A stretch of 64,000 nt of DNA from JAPLJC01 sp963697965 (GCA_963697965.1 OY969108.1:558001-622000), one strand, 5' to 3'. Numbered from the stretch's first letter, positions 27,623-36,663 are shown. Made by a program: numbers and translations. The notes: generated by a model from the sequence alone, not told the origin.

Positions 27623-28315
27623 ATGAAAATTTGCAAGAGGTTGTTTCCGGTCATCGGGGTCATCGGTTTAGGCCTCCTGGCCTTCATGTGGCAGCAGGGG
27701 CTCACGACCCCCCGGAGTTGGGCGGAGGAAAAACCGGCGGCGGGCGCCGCGGAGCAGGGGGCGCCGGTGGAAATCAAGGTTCCGGCGGGAACCCTCGATG
27801 CCATCACCGCCATCCTGACCCGGCGCAGTATCCGGGACTATACGCCGCACCCGGTTCCCGAAGCGACCATCAAGCTGTTGCTGGAAGCCGGCTTGAGCGC
27901 GCCGTCGGCCTTCGATGAGAAGTCCACGGAGTTTGTGGTGATTAATGACCGCAAAATCCTGGACCAGATTCATAGTTTCAATCCCAATCCCAAGACTTTT
28001 CAGCTCAAGAAGGCCACGGTGGCCATCCTGGTTTGCGGCAATCAGGCCAAAGAGATTAGGGAAAAGGGGAAGGGGTTATGGATGCTGGATGGGGCGGTGG
28101 CCAGCGAGAACATCCTCATCGCGGCCAATGCGATGGGGCTGGGGGCGGTCTGGACCGCCATCTATCCCTACCAGGACCGGGTGGCCAAGGTGCAAAAGCT
28201 GCTGAATCTGCCGGAACAGGTCATCCCTCTGAACATCATTCCCATCGGCTACCCGGCGGAGAGGAAGATGCCGCACCCTTATGACGCCTCCCGGGTGCAT
28301 ACCAATCACTGGTAA
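27623..28315 (+). CDS. exported nitroreductase-family protein
   Basis: A 230-residue nitroreductase-fold protein with an N-terminal hydrophobic signal or anchor (about 8-25, ending near SWAEE). The catalytic domain starts at about residue 55: AILTRRSIRDYTPHPVPEATIKLLLEAGLSAPSA, with FMN-phosphate Arg residues, and ends with MGLGAVWTAIYPYQDRV and IPIGYPAE. AAAGGAGGAG precedes the ATG. Export of a flavin enzyme is unusual; it may be membrane-tethered. Confidence 0.82.
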   Translation: MKICKRLFPVIGVIGLGLLAFMWQQGLTTPRSWAEEKPAAGAAEQGAPVEIKVPAGTLDAITAILTRRSIRDYTPHPVPEATIKLLLEAGLSAPSAFDEKSTEFVVINDRKILDQIHSFNPNPKTFQLKKATVAILVCGNQAKEIREKGKGLWMLDGAVASENILIAANAMGLGAVWTAIYPYQDRVAKVQKLLNLPEQVIPLNIIPIGYPAERKMPHPYDASRVHTNHW

Positions 28316-28384
28316 AAAAGACACCCCGGGGCCGCGCCTCTTGCCTCAAGAAGGGAGCCCCAGGGGAAAATGAATCTGAGATTG

Positions 28385-28414
28385 AACGGGCCGGGGAAGA
28401 TCCCCCGGCCCGTT
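28385..28414. terminator. hairpin, possible terminator after nitroreductase
   Basis: A 12-bp perfect inverted repeat (AACGGGCCGGGG at 28385-28396, CCCCGGCCCGTT at 28403-28414). There is no T run, so termination is only likely, not certain. It lies between convergent genes. Confidence 0.5.
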
Positions 28415-28521
28415 CCTGTAGCCGCTCCCCAAAGACCCGCCGCCCGGGGGGGGGCTGGTCTCACTCCAGCCGGCAGCCGGGAGCTGTCTTGAGAAAGGTT
28501 AGCCCAGGGCGATGACTTTGC

Positions 28522-28950
28522 TTAAGCCTGCTTTCTCTCGGATTTGGCCTTGGCCTTAGCTTTGAATTTCACGGCGTCGATGACGAACCTCTCGTGGTAG
28601 CCCTCTGAGATCAGGTCCACTTCGTCATCGGCCTCCAGGAAAAAGGTGAGTTTCCGCCCCTCCATCTTTTCCAGCCGGCCCCGAACGGTCACCGTCAGTC
28701 CCGGCGGGGTGGCGGCCAGGTGGCTCAATTGGACCCGGATCCCCACCGTCTGCTCCCGGGGCCAGTCCAGGTGGGGGTTGACCGCCCGGATGCAGGCCCA
28801 TTCGAAGAGGCCCACCATGAAGCCGGTGGCCAATACCTGCGGCATCTCCTGGAACTCCGGGGATTCGGGGAACAGGTGGGGGACGGTCTTATTGTCCGGC
28901 ACCTGGAAACGGAATTCAAAACTGAGGCCCGGCTGCAGCGATTCCTTCAT
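28522..28950 (-). CDS. FlK-like hotdog thioesterase
   Basis: A 142-residue hotdog-fold protein resembling fluoroacetyl-CoA thioesterase FlK. The catalytic Thr42 and Glu50 (ATGFMVGLFEW) sit at exactly the residue numbers known for FlK, and His77 (QLSHLA) is at about the expected place. Members of this family more broadly hydrolyse short acyl-CoAs, so fluoroacetate resistance should not be assumed. The C-terminal KFKAKAKAKSERKQA is a Lys/Ala-rich tail probably derived from an expanded repeat. Confidence 0.75.
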   Translation of the reverse strand: MKESLQPGLSFEFRFQVPDNKTVPHLFPESPEFQEMPQVLATGFMVGLFEWACIRAVNPHLDWPREQTVGIRVQLSHLAATPPGLTVTVRGRLEKMEGRKLTFFLEADDEVDLISEGYHERFVIDAVKFKAKAKAKSERKQA

Positions 28951-29136
28951 GGCACACCTCCTTGGAAGGCGGTTTTCGGTTTTCCGTTTTCAGTTTTCGG
29001 TGAAAGGCAAAATCAAAATCGAGTCAAAAGCCACTTGGCAGAGACGGAAAACGTTCAGTTGCCGTGGTTGCTAATTTCTGCTAAAAAGTTAAATAAGTAA
29101 AATTAATAATATTGATATTTATAATCAGTAAAACTT

Positions 29137-30060
29137 ATGGAATGGCAACAGCTCTTAGGCTTCTACCAGGTGGCCCGGTTGGGCAGCTTTACCAAGGCGG
29201 CGGCGGCCACTTTCCGGAGCCAATCCGCCCTGAGCCAGCAGGTCCGGGCCCTGGAAGCGGAGCTCGACTGCCTCCTCCTGGAGCGCCTGGGCCACCGCCT
29301 GCGCCTCACCCCTGCCGGCGAAAAGCTCCTGGAGTTTTCCCGGACCCTGCTGGCCGGCTATGAAACCTTTAAAGAAGAGCTCCACGAGCTCAAGGGGACC
29401 AACCAGGGAACCCTGCGCCTGGCCGCGGCCTTCACCACCCTGTACCGCCTGCTGCCCGAGGCGCTGCTGGCCTACCGCCGGCAGTTTCCCCAGGTCGACC
29501 TCACCCTCCTGGACCGCTCCCAGGCGGCGGTCCTGGACCTGGTGAAAGAAGGCGAGGTCGATTTCGGCCTGGCCCTGGAATCTCTGGTGCCCAAGGAGCT
29601 GGCCGCCCGGCGCTGGCAGTCTTTGGTCCCCGTCCTCCTGACCCCCCGGGACCATCCCCTGGCGGCCGCCAAGCGCCTCAGCCTGCGGCAGATCGTCCGC
29701 TTTCCCCTGATCTTGCCGCCCCGGGACCCCGGCTACCCCTGGCGCCGGGTCCTGGACGAGCGCTTCCGCACCCTGGGCCTTGCCCCCCGGATCGTCATGG
29801 AATCGGCCAACGTGGAGTTGAGCGCCCTTTACGTGGAAATAGGCCTGGGGATCTCCTTCGCCACCCTGGCCCAGGCCATGCCCCGCCCCGGACGCCGGTT
29901 GGCCTTCATTCCCCTTCCCGGTTACTTTAAGCCCGATCACCTGGCCCTGGTGCAGCGCCGGGACCGGGTTCTCAGCGGCTACAAGAAGGCCTTTATAAAC
30001 CTCCTTTTTGGCGATACAATCATGGGTGGCTTAGACACTTTTTATGAAGCTGAAAGCTGA
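29137..30060 (+). CDS. LysR-family transcriptional regulator
   Basis: A 307-residue regulator. The N-terminal winged HTH is clear (LGFYQVARLGSFTKAAAATFRSQSALSQQVRALEAELDCLLLERLGHRLRLTPAGEKLLEF reads through residues 5-66), and a LysR substrate-binding domain follows. The CysB/Cbl-like length and the neighbouring MoeA-binding protein fusion suggest control of molybdate, tungstate or sulfur-linked genes, but the ligand is unknown. moeA starts 19 bp downstream, so both may share a transcript. Confidence 0.9.
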   Translation: MEWQQLLGFYQVARLGSFTKAAAATFRSQSALSQQVRALEAELDCLLLERLGHRLRLTPAGEKLLEFSRTLLAGYETFKEELHELKGTNQGTLRLAAAFTTLYRLLPEALLAYRRQFPQVDLTLLDRSQAAVLDLVKEGEVDFGLALESLVPKELAARRWQSLVPVLLTPRDHPLAAAKRLSLRQIVRFPLILPPRDPGYPWRRVLDERFRTLGLAPRIVMESANVELSALYVEIGLGISFATLAQAMPRPGRRLAFIPLPGYFKPDHLALVQRRDRVLSGYKKAFINLLFGDTIMGGLDTFYEAES

Positions 30061-30079
30061 CCACTGAGAGTGAGAGCTT

Positions 30080-32002
30080 ATGAAACGGCGTATCTATTTG
30101 CGGATGCAGTCCCTGGAGGAGGCCCGGGAGCTCTGGTTTTCCCGGTTCGATCCCAAAGGCCCGGCGGGTGTGGAGGAAGTCCCGACGCTTACGGCTGCCG
30201 GCCGGGTGACCGCGGCCCCGGTAATGGCGCGGCGCTCCAGCCCCGCGGCGCACCAGGCGGCCATGGATGGCTTTGCGGTCCCGGCTGCGGCCACCTTCGG
30301 GGCCACCCCGGAAAACCCCAGGCGTTTGCACCTGGGCCGGGAGGCCACCTCGGTCAACACCGGTCACCTGATGCCGGAGGGAACCGACGCGGTGATCATG
30401 GTGGAGCAGATTCCCGACCCCGAGGCCGACCCCATCGTGGTGGAGGCCCCGGTCTTCCCCTGGCAGCATGTCCGCCGGGTGGGCGAAGATCTGGTAAAGG
30501 GGGAAATGGTCCTTCCGGAAGGGTCGGAAATCTCCCCCTGGTCCCAGGGGGCCCTGCTGGCCGCCGGAGTGACCCGGGTTAAGGTGCGAAGCCTTCCCAG
30601 GGTGGCCATCATCCCCACCGGCAGCGAGCTGGTGCCGGCCGCCGACCTGGAGCAGGAACCGGCCGCCGGCCGCCTGCCGGAATTCAACTCGGTCATCCTT
30701 TCCGGCCTGGTGGCCGAGGCCGGGGGCCTCCCCTGGGTTCAGGACATCGTTCCCGACGACTTGGAAATGCTCACAGCCGCCTTGCAACAAAGCGTGGCGG
30801 CCGCCGACCTGGTGCTCATCAATGCCGGCTCTTCCGCGGGCACCGAGGATTACACCTACCAGGCGGTGGCCGCCCTGGGCCAGGTGCTGGTGCACGGGGT
30901 GGCCATGATGCCGGGGAAGCCCACCCTGCTGGGGGTAGTGGCGGGCAAACCGGTGATCGGCAACCCCGGATATCCGGTATCCGCAGTCCTTTCCTTCGAG
31001 CAGTTCGCCGGACCCCTGATCGCCGGGATGGCCGGGAAAAGGCTTAAGGCGCGGCCCTCCCTGATGGTCCATCCGGCCCAGAACCTGCCTTCCCGACCCG
31101 GCCTCACCGAATTCATCCGGGTAACCCTGGGCCGGGTGGGGGACCAGGTCATCGCCACCCCGCTGCCCCGGGGGGCGGGCGCCATCACTTCCCTGGTGCG
31201 GGCCGACGGCCTGCTGACGATCCCCTCTTTGAGCGAAGGCCTGGAGGAGGACCGACCGGTGGCCGCGGAGCTGCTGGTGGCCCCGGAGGAGATCGACGGC
31301 ACCCTGGTGGTCCTGGGGAGCCACGACAACGCCCTGGACCTCCTGGCCACCTTGCTGCGCCGCCGCGAGGCGCGGCTGCGCCTCTCTTCCGGCCACGTGG
31401 GCAGCCTGGGAGGCCTGATGGCCCTGCGGCAGGGCAGGGCCCACCTGGGCGGCTGCCACCTGTTGGACCCCGAGACCAAAACCTACAACATTTCCTTCAT
31501 TGAGCGCCATCTCGCCGGGGTGCCCCTGAAACTCATCAATCTGGCCTGGCGGCAGCAGGGCCTGATGGTGGCCCCGGGCAACCCCAAAAACCTCCTGGGC
31601 ATCAAAGACCTGGCCCGCCCCGGGGTGCGCTTCATCAACCGGCAAAGGGGCGCCGGCACCCGCCTGCTGCTCGATATTCTCCTCAAGGAGGAGGGCCTGG
31701 CGGCCGCTACCATCCAGGGCTACGCCCGGGAGGAATACACCCACATGGCAGTGGCGGTGAATGTCTCCTCCGGCACCGCTGACGCCGGACTGGGTATTCT
31801 GGCGGCGGCCAGGGCCTTGGATCTCGATTTTATCCCGTTGCGGCCGGAGCGCTACGACTTGGTGGTGCCGGAAACCACCTTTGTTGACACCCGCTTCCAG
31901 GTCTTGCTGGAGGTTATCCGCTCCGCCCAATTTCGGGAGGCGGCCACCGCCCTGGGGGGCTACGACCTGAAGGACTGCGGCCGGATTATTTGGCAGCAAT
32001 AA
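30080..32002 (+). CDS. moeA: MoeA molybdopterin molybdotransferase fused to substrate-binding (PBP-like) domain
   Basis: A 640-residue two-part protein. Residues about 1-410 are MoeA: HQAAMDGFAV, NTGHLMPEGTDAVIMVEQ, RVAIIPTGSEL, the NAGSSAGTEDYT loop and VIGNPGYPVSA, for insertion of Mo/W into molybdopterin. Residues about 420-640 are a periplasmic-binding-type domain (VVLGSHDNALDLLATLL, GSLGGLMALRQGRAHLGG, RFINRQRGAGTRLLLD), without a signal peptide, as found in known MoeA-LysR-substrate-domain fusions. The second domain may sense or hold oxyanion or cofactor in the cytoplasm. A LysR gene lies just upstream. Confidence 0.9.
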   Translation: MKRRIYLRMQSLEEARELWFSRFDPKGPAGVEEVPTLTAAGRVTAAPVMARRSSPAAHQAAMDGFAVPAAATFGATPENPRRLHLGREATSVNTGHLMPEGTDAVIMVEQIPDPEADPIVVEAPVFPWQHVRRVGEDLVKGEMVLPEGSEISPWSQGALLAAGVTRVKVRSLPRVAIIPTGSELVPAADLEQEPAAGRLPEFNSVILSGLVAEAGGLPWVQDIVPDDLEMLTAALQQSVAAADLVLINAGSSAGTEDYTYQAVAALGQVLVHGVAMMPGKPTLLGVVAGKPVIGNPGYPVSAVLSFEQFAGPLIAGMAGKRLKARPSLMVHPAQNLPSRPGLTEFIRVTLGRVGDQVIATPLPRGAGAITSLVRADGLLTIPSLSEGLEEDRPVAAELLVAPEEIDGTLVVLGSHDNALDLLATLLRRREARLRLSSGHVGSLGGLMALRQGRAHLGGCHLLDPETKTYNISFIERHLAGVPLKLINLAWRQQGLMVAPGNPKNLLGIKDLARPGVRFINRQRGAGTRLLLDILLKEEGLAAATIQGYAREEYTHMAVAVNVSSGTADAGLGILAAARALDLDFIPLRPERYDLVVPETTFVDTRFQVLLEVIRSAQFREAATALGGYDLKDCGRIIWQQ

Positions 32003-32005
32003 CGG

Positions 32006-32160
32006 TATCAGCTATCAGCCATCAGCTAAAAGCCAAAGATTGGGTGATACCCAAATGTCCCCAACCAGGAGCCTGGTAAGGAGAAAATTCTGGCAACGGT
32101 GCGTTCTGCGCACCATTAGATTATAGTAAGCTGCAATATTAGGTGCGCCTGGCGCACCTT
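32006..32160. repeat. ATCAGC and GGTGCG...CGCACC palindromes
   Basis: The gap before rubrerythrin holds ATCAGCTATCAGCCATCAGC (about 32009-32028), a GGTGCGTTCTGCGCACC hairpin (about 32098-32114) and AGGTGCGCCTGGCGCACCT (about 32141-32159). No gene is seen. Confidence 0.6.
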
Positions 32161-32183
32161 AATTACCCCAAGGAGGTTTTTCC

Positions 32184-32756
32184 ATGCAGTTGCAGAACTC
32201 CCAGACGGAAAAGAACCTGCTAATCGCCTTTGCCGGCGAATCCCAGGCCCGGAACCGCTATAACTTTTATGCCAGCCAGGCCCGCAAGGCCGGATACGAG
32301 TTTGTTGCCGCGATTTTCCAGGAGACCGCGGACAACGAAAAGGAGCATGCCGAGGTCTTTTATAAGCACCTGGGGGAGGGCAGCGCCGAAATCACCGCGG
32401 GCTATCCCTTCCACCTGGGGGATACCTTGAGCAACCTGGAGGCTGCGGCCGAGGGCGAGAAGTATGAGTGGACCACCATGTACCAGAATTTTGCCGAAGT
32501 GGCCCAGCAGGAAGGGTTCAAAGAGATCGCCGTCTCTTTCCGGGAAATCGCCAAGGTGGAAAAATTCCACGAAGCCCGCTACCGGGCCCTGGCGAAACGC
32601 CTGGCAGACGATACCCTGTTCCACCGGCAGGAGGCCGTCACCTGGCACTGCCGCAACTGCGGTTATGTGGTCGCGGGCAAGAATCCGCCGGAAACCTGCC
32701 CTGCCTGCAAGCATCCCCGGGCTTATTACGAAGAGCTGGCCAAAAATTATCTTTGA
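32184..32756 (+). CDS. rubrerythrin
   Basis: Non-haem diiron peroxidase protecting anaerobes from peroxide, 190 residues. The ferritin-like domain has FAGESQARNRY and ETADNEKEHAEVFYKHL, and FREIAKVEKFHEARY supplies the second E-x2-H pair. The C-terminal rubredoxin-type FeS4 centre is CRNCGYVV...CPACKHP. A strong AAGGAGG lies before the ATG. It points to an anaerobic lifestyle. Confidence 0.95.
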   Translation: MQLQNSQTEKNLLIAFAGESQARNRYNFYASQARKAGYEFVAAIFQETADNEKEHAEVFYKHLGEGSAEITAGYPFHLGDTLSNLEAAAEGEKYEWTTMYQNFAEVAQQEGFKEIAVSFREIAKVEKFHEARYRALAKRLADDTLFHRQEAVTWHCRNCGYVVAGKNPPETCPACKHPRAYYEELAKNYL

Positions 32757-32814
32757 GGCAAGGCAACGTGACGGGAGGCTCATGAAGCGCTAGCCGGATG
32801 GCGCCGAAAGGGTT

Positions 32815-33117
32815 GTGCCCGAGACGCCGTTGGCACCGATGAACGAAGCCGACATCGAGGCTGGTGCCGCGAGCGATCTCGACAATCCACCGCTAACGCC
32901 CGAAAGGGAGAGCCAGCTGCGGCCACTGCCGCACGTCAAGACGCTCCGGCGCGCCCTGGGGCTGACACAGGAAGAATTTTCAGTCCACTATCATATTCCC
33001 CTGGGAACGCTTCGGAACTGGGAGCAAGGGCGGTCACAGCCCGATCAACCGGCTCGGGCTTTCCTTGCTGTTATCGCGCGCGCGCCGAAGGAAGTGGCAG
33101 AACTGCTTCTCAAGTGA
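32815..33117 (+). CDS. XRE-type antitoxin-like protein, orphan
   Basis: A 100-residue protein. Its N-terminal MNEADIEAGAASDLDNPPLT resembles antitoxins encoded beside BrnT toxins, and the C-terminal HTH (LRRALGLTQEEFSVHYHIPLGTLRNWEQGRSQPDQPARAFLAVI region) is XRE/HigA-like. No toxin gene adjoins. In the same frame an ATG at 32782 is followed after three codons by TAG, so an originally longer N-terminus may be cut by an amber mutation; GTG 32815 or ATG 32839 would be the working start. A BrnT-like toxin exists at 5411, 27 kb away. Confidence 0.7.
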   Translation: MPETPLAPMNEADIEAGAASDLDNPPLTPERESQLRPLPHVKTLRRALGLTQEEFSVHYHIPLGTLRNWEQGRSQPDQPARAFLAVIARAPKEVAELLLK

Positions 33118-33238
33118 TGAGATGGGATAGGCGTGTGAATGGGCCACCAACGGATTATTTTCTCGTTCCCAAGCTCCTGTTTGGGACGCCAATTTTACCC
33201 CAAGCTCTTCAGGGGACATCTTTCCGGGTTAGTCCCGG

Positions 33239-33264
33239 GGGTCCGTTTTCGGGCCCTTTTTTTT
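33239..33264 (+). terminator. rho-independent terminator after XRE gene
   Basis: Stem GGGTCCG (33239-33245) with CGGGCCC (33250-33256, one G-U pair), a TTTT loop and an eight-T run to 33264. The rest of 33118-33466 holds a TTCCCAAGCTCCTGTTTGGG palindrome (about 33164-33183) and an A+T-rich stretch near 33270-33305 that may hold the uspA promoter; no gene is seen. Confidence 0.75.
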
Positions 33265-33466
33265 CCCATCTTGACAATAAATCGTGGTAATATGATTACC
33301 TAAACAAAGGCACAAGGTACCTGGTTTCAGGCATCTGGCGGCGCCCGGGAGCCGCAGGAAAAAAGCCTTTCCCCCACGGCTTCCTTAGGGCGGGCCGGTC
33401 CCCACCCAGGGGTGAGGACCCTCCGGTCCCAGGCAGAACCAAATCAGAGAGGGAAGGAGGCATGGC

Positions 33467-33934
33467 GTGTTTAACAAGATCCTGGTTCCGTTGGACGGCT
33501 CGGATTTGGCAGGCAAGGTGCTTCCCAAGGCCGAGGATTTGGCGAAATGCTTTGGTTCGCAACTGGTGCTCTTGACGTTGGGCTCCGCCGCGGTGAGTGA
33601 GATCACCGAGTCTTCTCCGGAGACCGAGGGGGAGGCCCGAATGCCGGCGGTCAAGTATCTGCAGGAAACCGCGGCGGCCTTGCGGGCCAAAAATTTAGCG
33701 GCTACCTGGGTCTTCAAACAGGGTGACCCGGCCCAGGAGATCATGAGCTACGCAAGCGCCCATCAGATGGATCTCATCCTCCTGGGCAGCCATGGCGCCG
33801 GCGAGGTCGCCTGGCTGCTGGGCAGCGTGGCCCACCGGGTGGTCAGCCACTCTCCTATCCCGGTGCTGTTGATCAGGGTCCTGGGGCCCAAACTGCCGGA
33901 GGTAAAGGATGAACTCGCTTATTTTTCCATGTAA
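33467..33934 (+). CDS. universal stress protein (UspA family)
   Basis: A 155-residue Usp-domain protein: FNKILVPLDGSDLAGKVLPKAEDLAK at the start and the ATP-binding-type LILLGSHGAGEVAWLLGSVAHRVV near the end (G-x2-G-x9-G-S pattern). GTG start with GGAAGGAGG upstream. It precedes cstA by about 60 bp with a ribosome-binding site of its own; joint stress/starvation expression is plausible. Confidence 0.9.
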   Translation: MFNKILVPLDGSDLAGKVLPKAEDLAKCFGSQLVLLTLGSAAVSEITESSPETEGEARMPAVKYLQETAAALRAKNLAATWVFKQGDPAQEIMSYASAHQMDLILLGSHGAGEVAWLLGSVAHRVVSHSPIPVLLIRVLGPKLPEVKDELAYFSM

Positions 33935-33995
33935 CCGGCACCTCCGGGCCCGCACCCGGACTTAGGACAAAACCAGCAGAAGGGAGGGCCTAAGA

Positions 33996-35807
33996 ATGAA
34001 TGGTTTGACCCTGGTCTTTGTAGCATTGTGCGTGTTTGCCCTGGCCTACAGGTATTACGGCCTGTTCATCGCCAACCGGGTTCTGGAGCTGAAGGAGGAG
34101 AGGTTGACGCCGGCGGTGAAAATGGCCGACGGCATCGATTATGTCAAGACCAATAAGTTTGTCCTGTTTGGCCACCATTTCGCCGCCATCGCTGCCGCCG
34201 GGCCGCTCTTGGGGCCGGTATTGGCGGCCCAGTTCGGCTATTTGCCGGGAGCCCTGTGGATCATCATCGGCTGCGTGGTGGCCGGCGCCGTGCATGACAT
34301 GGTGGTGCTCTTTGCCTCGGTGCGCCATAAGGCCCAGAGCCTGGGCAAGATCGCCGAGAGGGAAATCGGCACGGCGGTGGGCCACGTGGCCTCGGTGGCC
34401 ATCCTCTTCATCCTCATCCTCACCCTGGCGGGCCTGTCCATTGCGGTGGTCAACGCCATGTTCAGCAGCCCCTGGGGGACCTTCACGGTCCTTTCCACCA
34501 TCCCCATCGCCCTCCTCATGGGGATTTATATGCACCTCTGGCGTCCTGGCGACGTCCTGGGCGCCAGCATCATTGGCGTGGTGCTGCTGTTTGCGGTGAT
34601 CTTGACCGGGCCTTATGTGGTCGCCAGTCCTACCCTGAAGGCCCTGTTCACCATGAGCAAACCGCAAATTTCCTATCTTATCCCGCTTTACGGCTTTGCG
34701 GCCTCGGTGCTGCCGGTCTGGCTGCTACTCGTCCCCCGGGATTACCTGTCCACCTTTCTGAAGATCGGCACGCTCGTGGCCCTGACCCTGGGTATCGTCT
34801 GGGTCCGGCCCGTCTTCCTGATGCCGGCGATCACCCAGTTCGTCCACGGCGGCGGTCCGGTAATTGCCGGCCCGGTCTTCCCCTTCGTATTTATCATCAT
34901 CGCCTGCGGGGCCTTATCCGGCTTCCATGCCATCATCGCCACCGGCACCACCCCCAAGATGCTCCCCAATGAACGGGACGTCTTGTTCGTGGGCTACGGC
35001 GCCATGCTGGTGGAAGGCTTTGTAGCCATCATGGCCCTGACGGCCGCCTGCGTCCTGGTGCCGGCCGATTACTTCGCCATCAACGCGGCTCCCGCCGCCT
35101 TTGCCAAACTCGGCATGCCCACGGTCCACCTGCAGGCGCTGTCCTCGGCGGTGGGGGAAACGATCCAGGGCCGGCCCGGCGGCGCCGTTTCCCTGGCCGT
35201 AGGCATGGCTTATATCTTTTCCTCCATTCCCTTCATGAAGCACTTGATGGGGTACTGGTATCACTTCGCCATCATCTTTGAGGCGGTCTTCATCCTCACC
35301 GCGGTGGATGCCGGCACCCGGGTGGGCCGCTACTTTCTCCAGGAAATGATCGGCCAATTCTTCCCCAAGTTCCTGGAGCGGGGCTGGTGGCCCGGCATCG
35401 TCATCACCAGCGCCATCTTCGTGTCCTCCTGGGGTTATCTGGTGGTTACCGGCAATATTGGCACTATCTGGCCGCTGTTCGGCATGAGCAACCAGCTCCT
35501 GGCCGCCAGCGGCCTGATCATCGCCACCACCATGATCATCCGGATGAACAAGGCCAAATACGCCTGGATGACCGCGATTCCGGGGATCGCCATGGCTTTT
35601 ATCACCATGTATGCCGGCTACCTGCTTCTGGTGGACACCTATATCCCCCAAGGGATGTATCTTTTGGCGACCCTGGCCATAGTCATCATGGTCCTCATGG
35701 TGATCGTCTTTGTGGGGGCCTTCCGGAGGTGGGCCGAGCTGCTGCATATCAAGACCACGGTGTGGGACGAGGCCGGCGACCAGGTCCTGGAGGTGGTGCC
35801 GGAATGA
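33996..35807 (+). CDS. cstA: carbon starvation protein A (peptide/pyruvate transporter)
   Basis: A 603-residue polytopic inner-membrane protein of the CstA family, with about 16 hydrophobic segments. Family motifs LTPAVKMADGIDYVKTNKFVLFGHHFAAIAAAGPL begin at residue 35, followed by SGFHAIIATGTTPKML and DAGTRVGRYFLQE. CstA proteins take up peptides or pyruvate when carbon is scarce. It follows uspA. An AGGGAGG ribosome-binding site precedes the ATG. Confidence 0.94.
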   Translation: MNGLTLVFVALCVFALAYRYYGLFIANRVLELKEERLTPAVKMADGIDYVKTNKFVLFGHHFAAIAAAGPLLGPVLAAQFGYLPGALWIIIGCVVAGAVHDMVVLFASVRHKAQSLGKIAEREIGTAVGHVASVAILFILILTLAGLSIAVVNAMFSSPWGTFTVLSTIPIALLMGIYMHLWRPGDVLGASIIGVVLLFAVILTGPYVVASPTLKALFTMSKPQISYLIPLYGFAASVLPVWLLLVPRDYLSTFLKIGTLVALTLGIVWVRPVFLMPAITQFVHGGGPVIAGPVFPFVFIIIACGALSGFHAIIATGTTPKMLPNERDVLFVGYGAMLVEGFVAIMALTAACVLVPADYFAINAAPAAFAKLGMPTVHLQALSSAVGETIQGRPGGAVSLAVGMAYIFSSIPFMKHLMGYWYHFAIIFEAVFILTAVDAGTRVGRYFLQEMIGQFFPKFLERGWWPGIVITSAIFVSSWGYLVVTGNIGTIWPLFGMSNQLLAASGLIIATTMIIRMNKAKYAWMTAIPGIAMAFITMYAGYLLLVDTYIPQGMYLLATLAIVIMVLMVIVFVGAFRRWAELLHIKTTVWDEAGDQVLEVVPE

Positions 35808-35860
35808 GGCGGTCAGCCTGGCGGGGCCTCTAGAATATCCTTAATATCTCCTGTTCCCCA

Positions 35861-35900
35861 GACTCCCCCTCCCTCTCAGGGAGGGGGAGGGGGGAGATAG
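35861..35900. repeat. CCCCCTCCCTCTCAGGGAGG palindrome
   Basis: A short inverted repeat of the C/G-rich type downstream of cstA; it may serve as a terminator-like hairpin. The 256-base gap has no gene. Confidence 0.5.
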
Positions 35901-36063
35901 TGTAGGGAAATGATAGAACCGATAAGCATCCCGGCCCGGCGCCGCCCTGCAAGGGGGAAAGAATAAGGCGGGTTCCTAAGGGTAAGGTTTTCGTAAAACA
36001 CGGCAACAGCCAGGAAGACTAGCGAGCGGCGCGGGGCTTGAGGGGCTTCGGGGATCGGGGGCC

Positions 36064-36663
36064 ATGTCGGGGTATTTTGGGGGATTGTTGGTTCTGTCAT
36101 ACCTGCTGGGCTCTATCCCCACCGGGCTTATCGTGGCCCGGGCCCTGGGGAGCCCGGACCCCCGCAGCGGGGGAAGCGGCAACCTGGGGACCGCCAACCT
36201 CTATCGCCTGCTGGGCCTCAAGGCCGGCGGCCTCACCCTTCTGGGAGACGCCCTCAAGGGGGCACTGCCCACGGTCCTGGCCCGCCTCTGGCTGGCGCCC
36301 CTGGGCCCCTGGCAACAGGCGGCGGTGGCCTCGGTGGGGGCAGCCGCGGTCCTGGGGCACGTCTTCCCCGTGGGTCTCGGTTTTAAAGGAGGCAAAGGGG
36401 TGGCTACCAGCTTCGGAGTGGTGGCCGCTCTTTGCCCCTGGGCCGGGCTGAGCCTGGTCCTGGTCTACCTGCTGGCCCTGAGCCAGACCCGCATTTTTTC
36501 CATCGCGGCACTCATCGCCGCCTGGCTGCTGCCGGTGGCCATGGGCCTCTTTTCCGGCTCCAAGGCCTATCTCCTCCTGGCCGGGGCCCTGTCGGGGTTG
36601 ATCCTGGTCTGCCACCGGTCCAATTTACAGCGGTTTTTCCGGGGCGAAGAACCGCGGCTTTAA
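36064..36663 (+). CDS. plsY: glycerol-3-phosphate acyltransferase (acylphosphate-dependent)
   Basis: Polytopic membrane enzyme acylating glycerol 3-phosphate with acyl-phosphate, the first phospholipid step. The 199-residue protein has LLGSIPTGLIVARALG, the RSGGSGNLGTANLYRLLG motif (usually GSGNxGATN), GHVFPVGLGFKGGKGVAT and a final NLxRFFRGEE-like end. It works upstream of pgsA (14440) in lipid synthesis. Confidence 0.95.
   Translation: MSGYFGGLLVLSYLLGSIPTGLIVARALGSPDPRSGGSGNLGTANLYRLLGLKAGGLTLLGDALKGALPTVLARLWLAPLGPWQQAAVASVGAAAVLGHVFPVGLGFKGGKGVATSFGVVAALCPWAGLSLVLVYLLALSQTRIFSIAALIAAWLLPVAMGLFSGSKAYLLLAGALSGLILVCHRSNLQRFFRGEEPRL

Noticed and set aside
30020..31999. Long minus-strand open frame opposite moeA
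   Set aside because: Gly/His/Gln-rich composition without motifs, antisense to the well-supported MoeA fusion.
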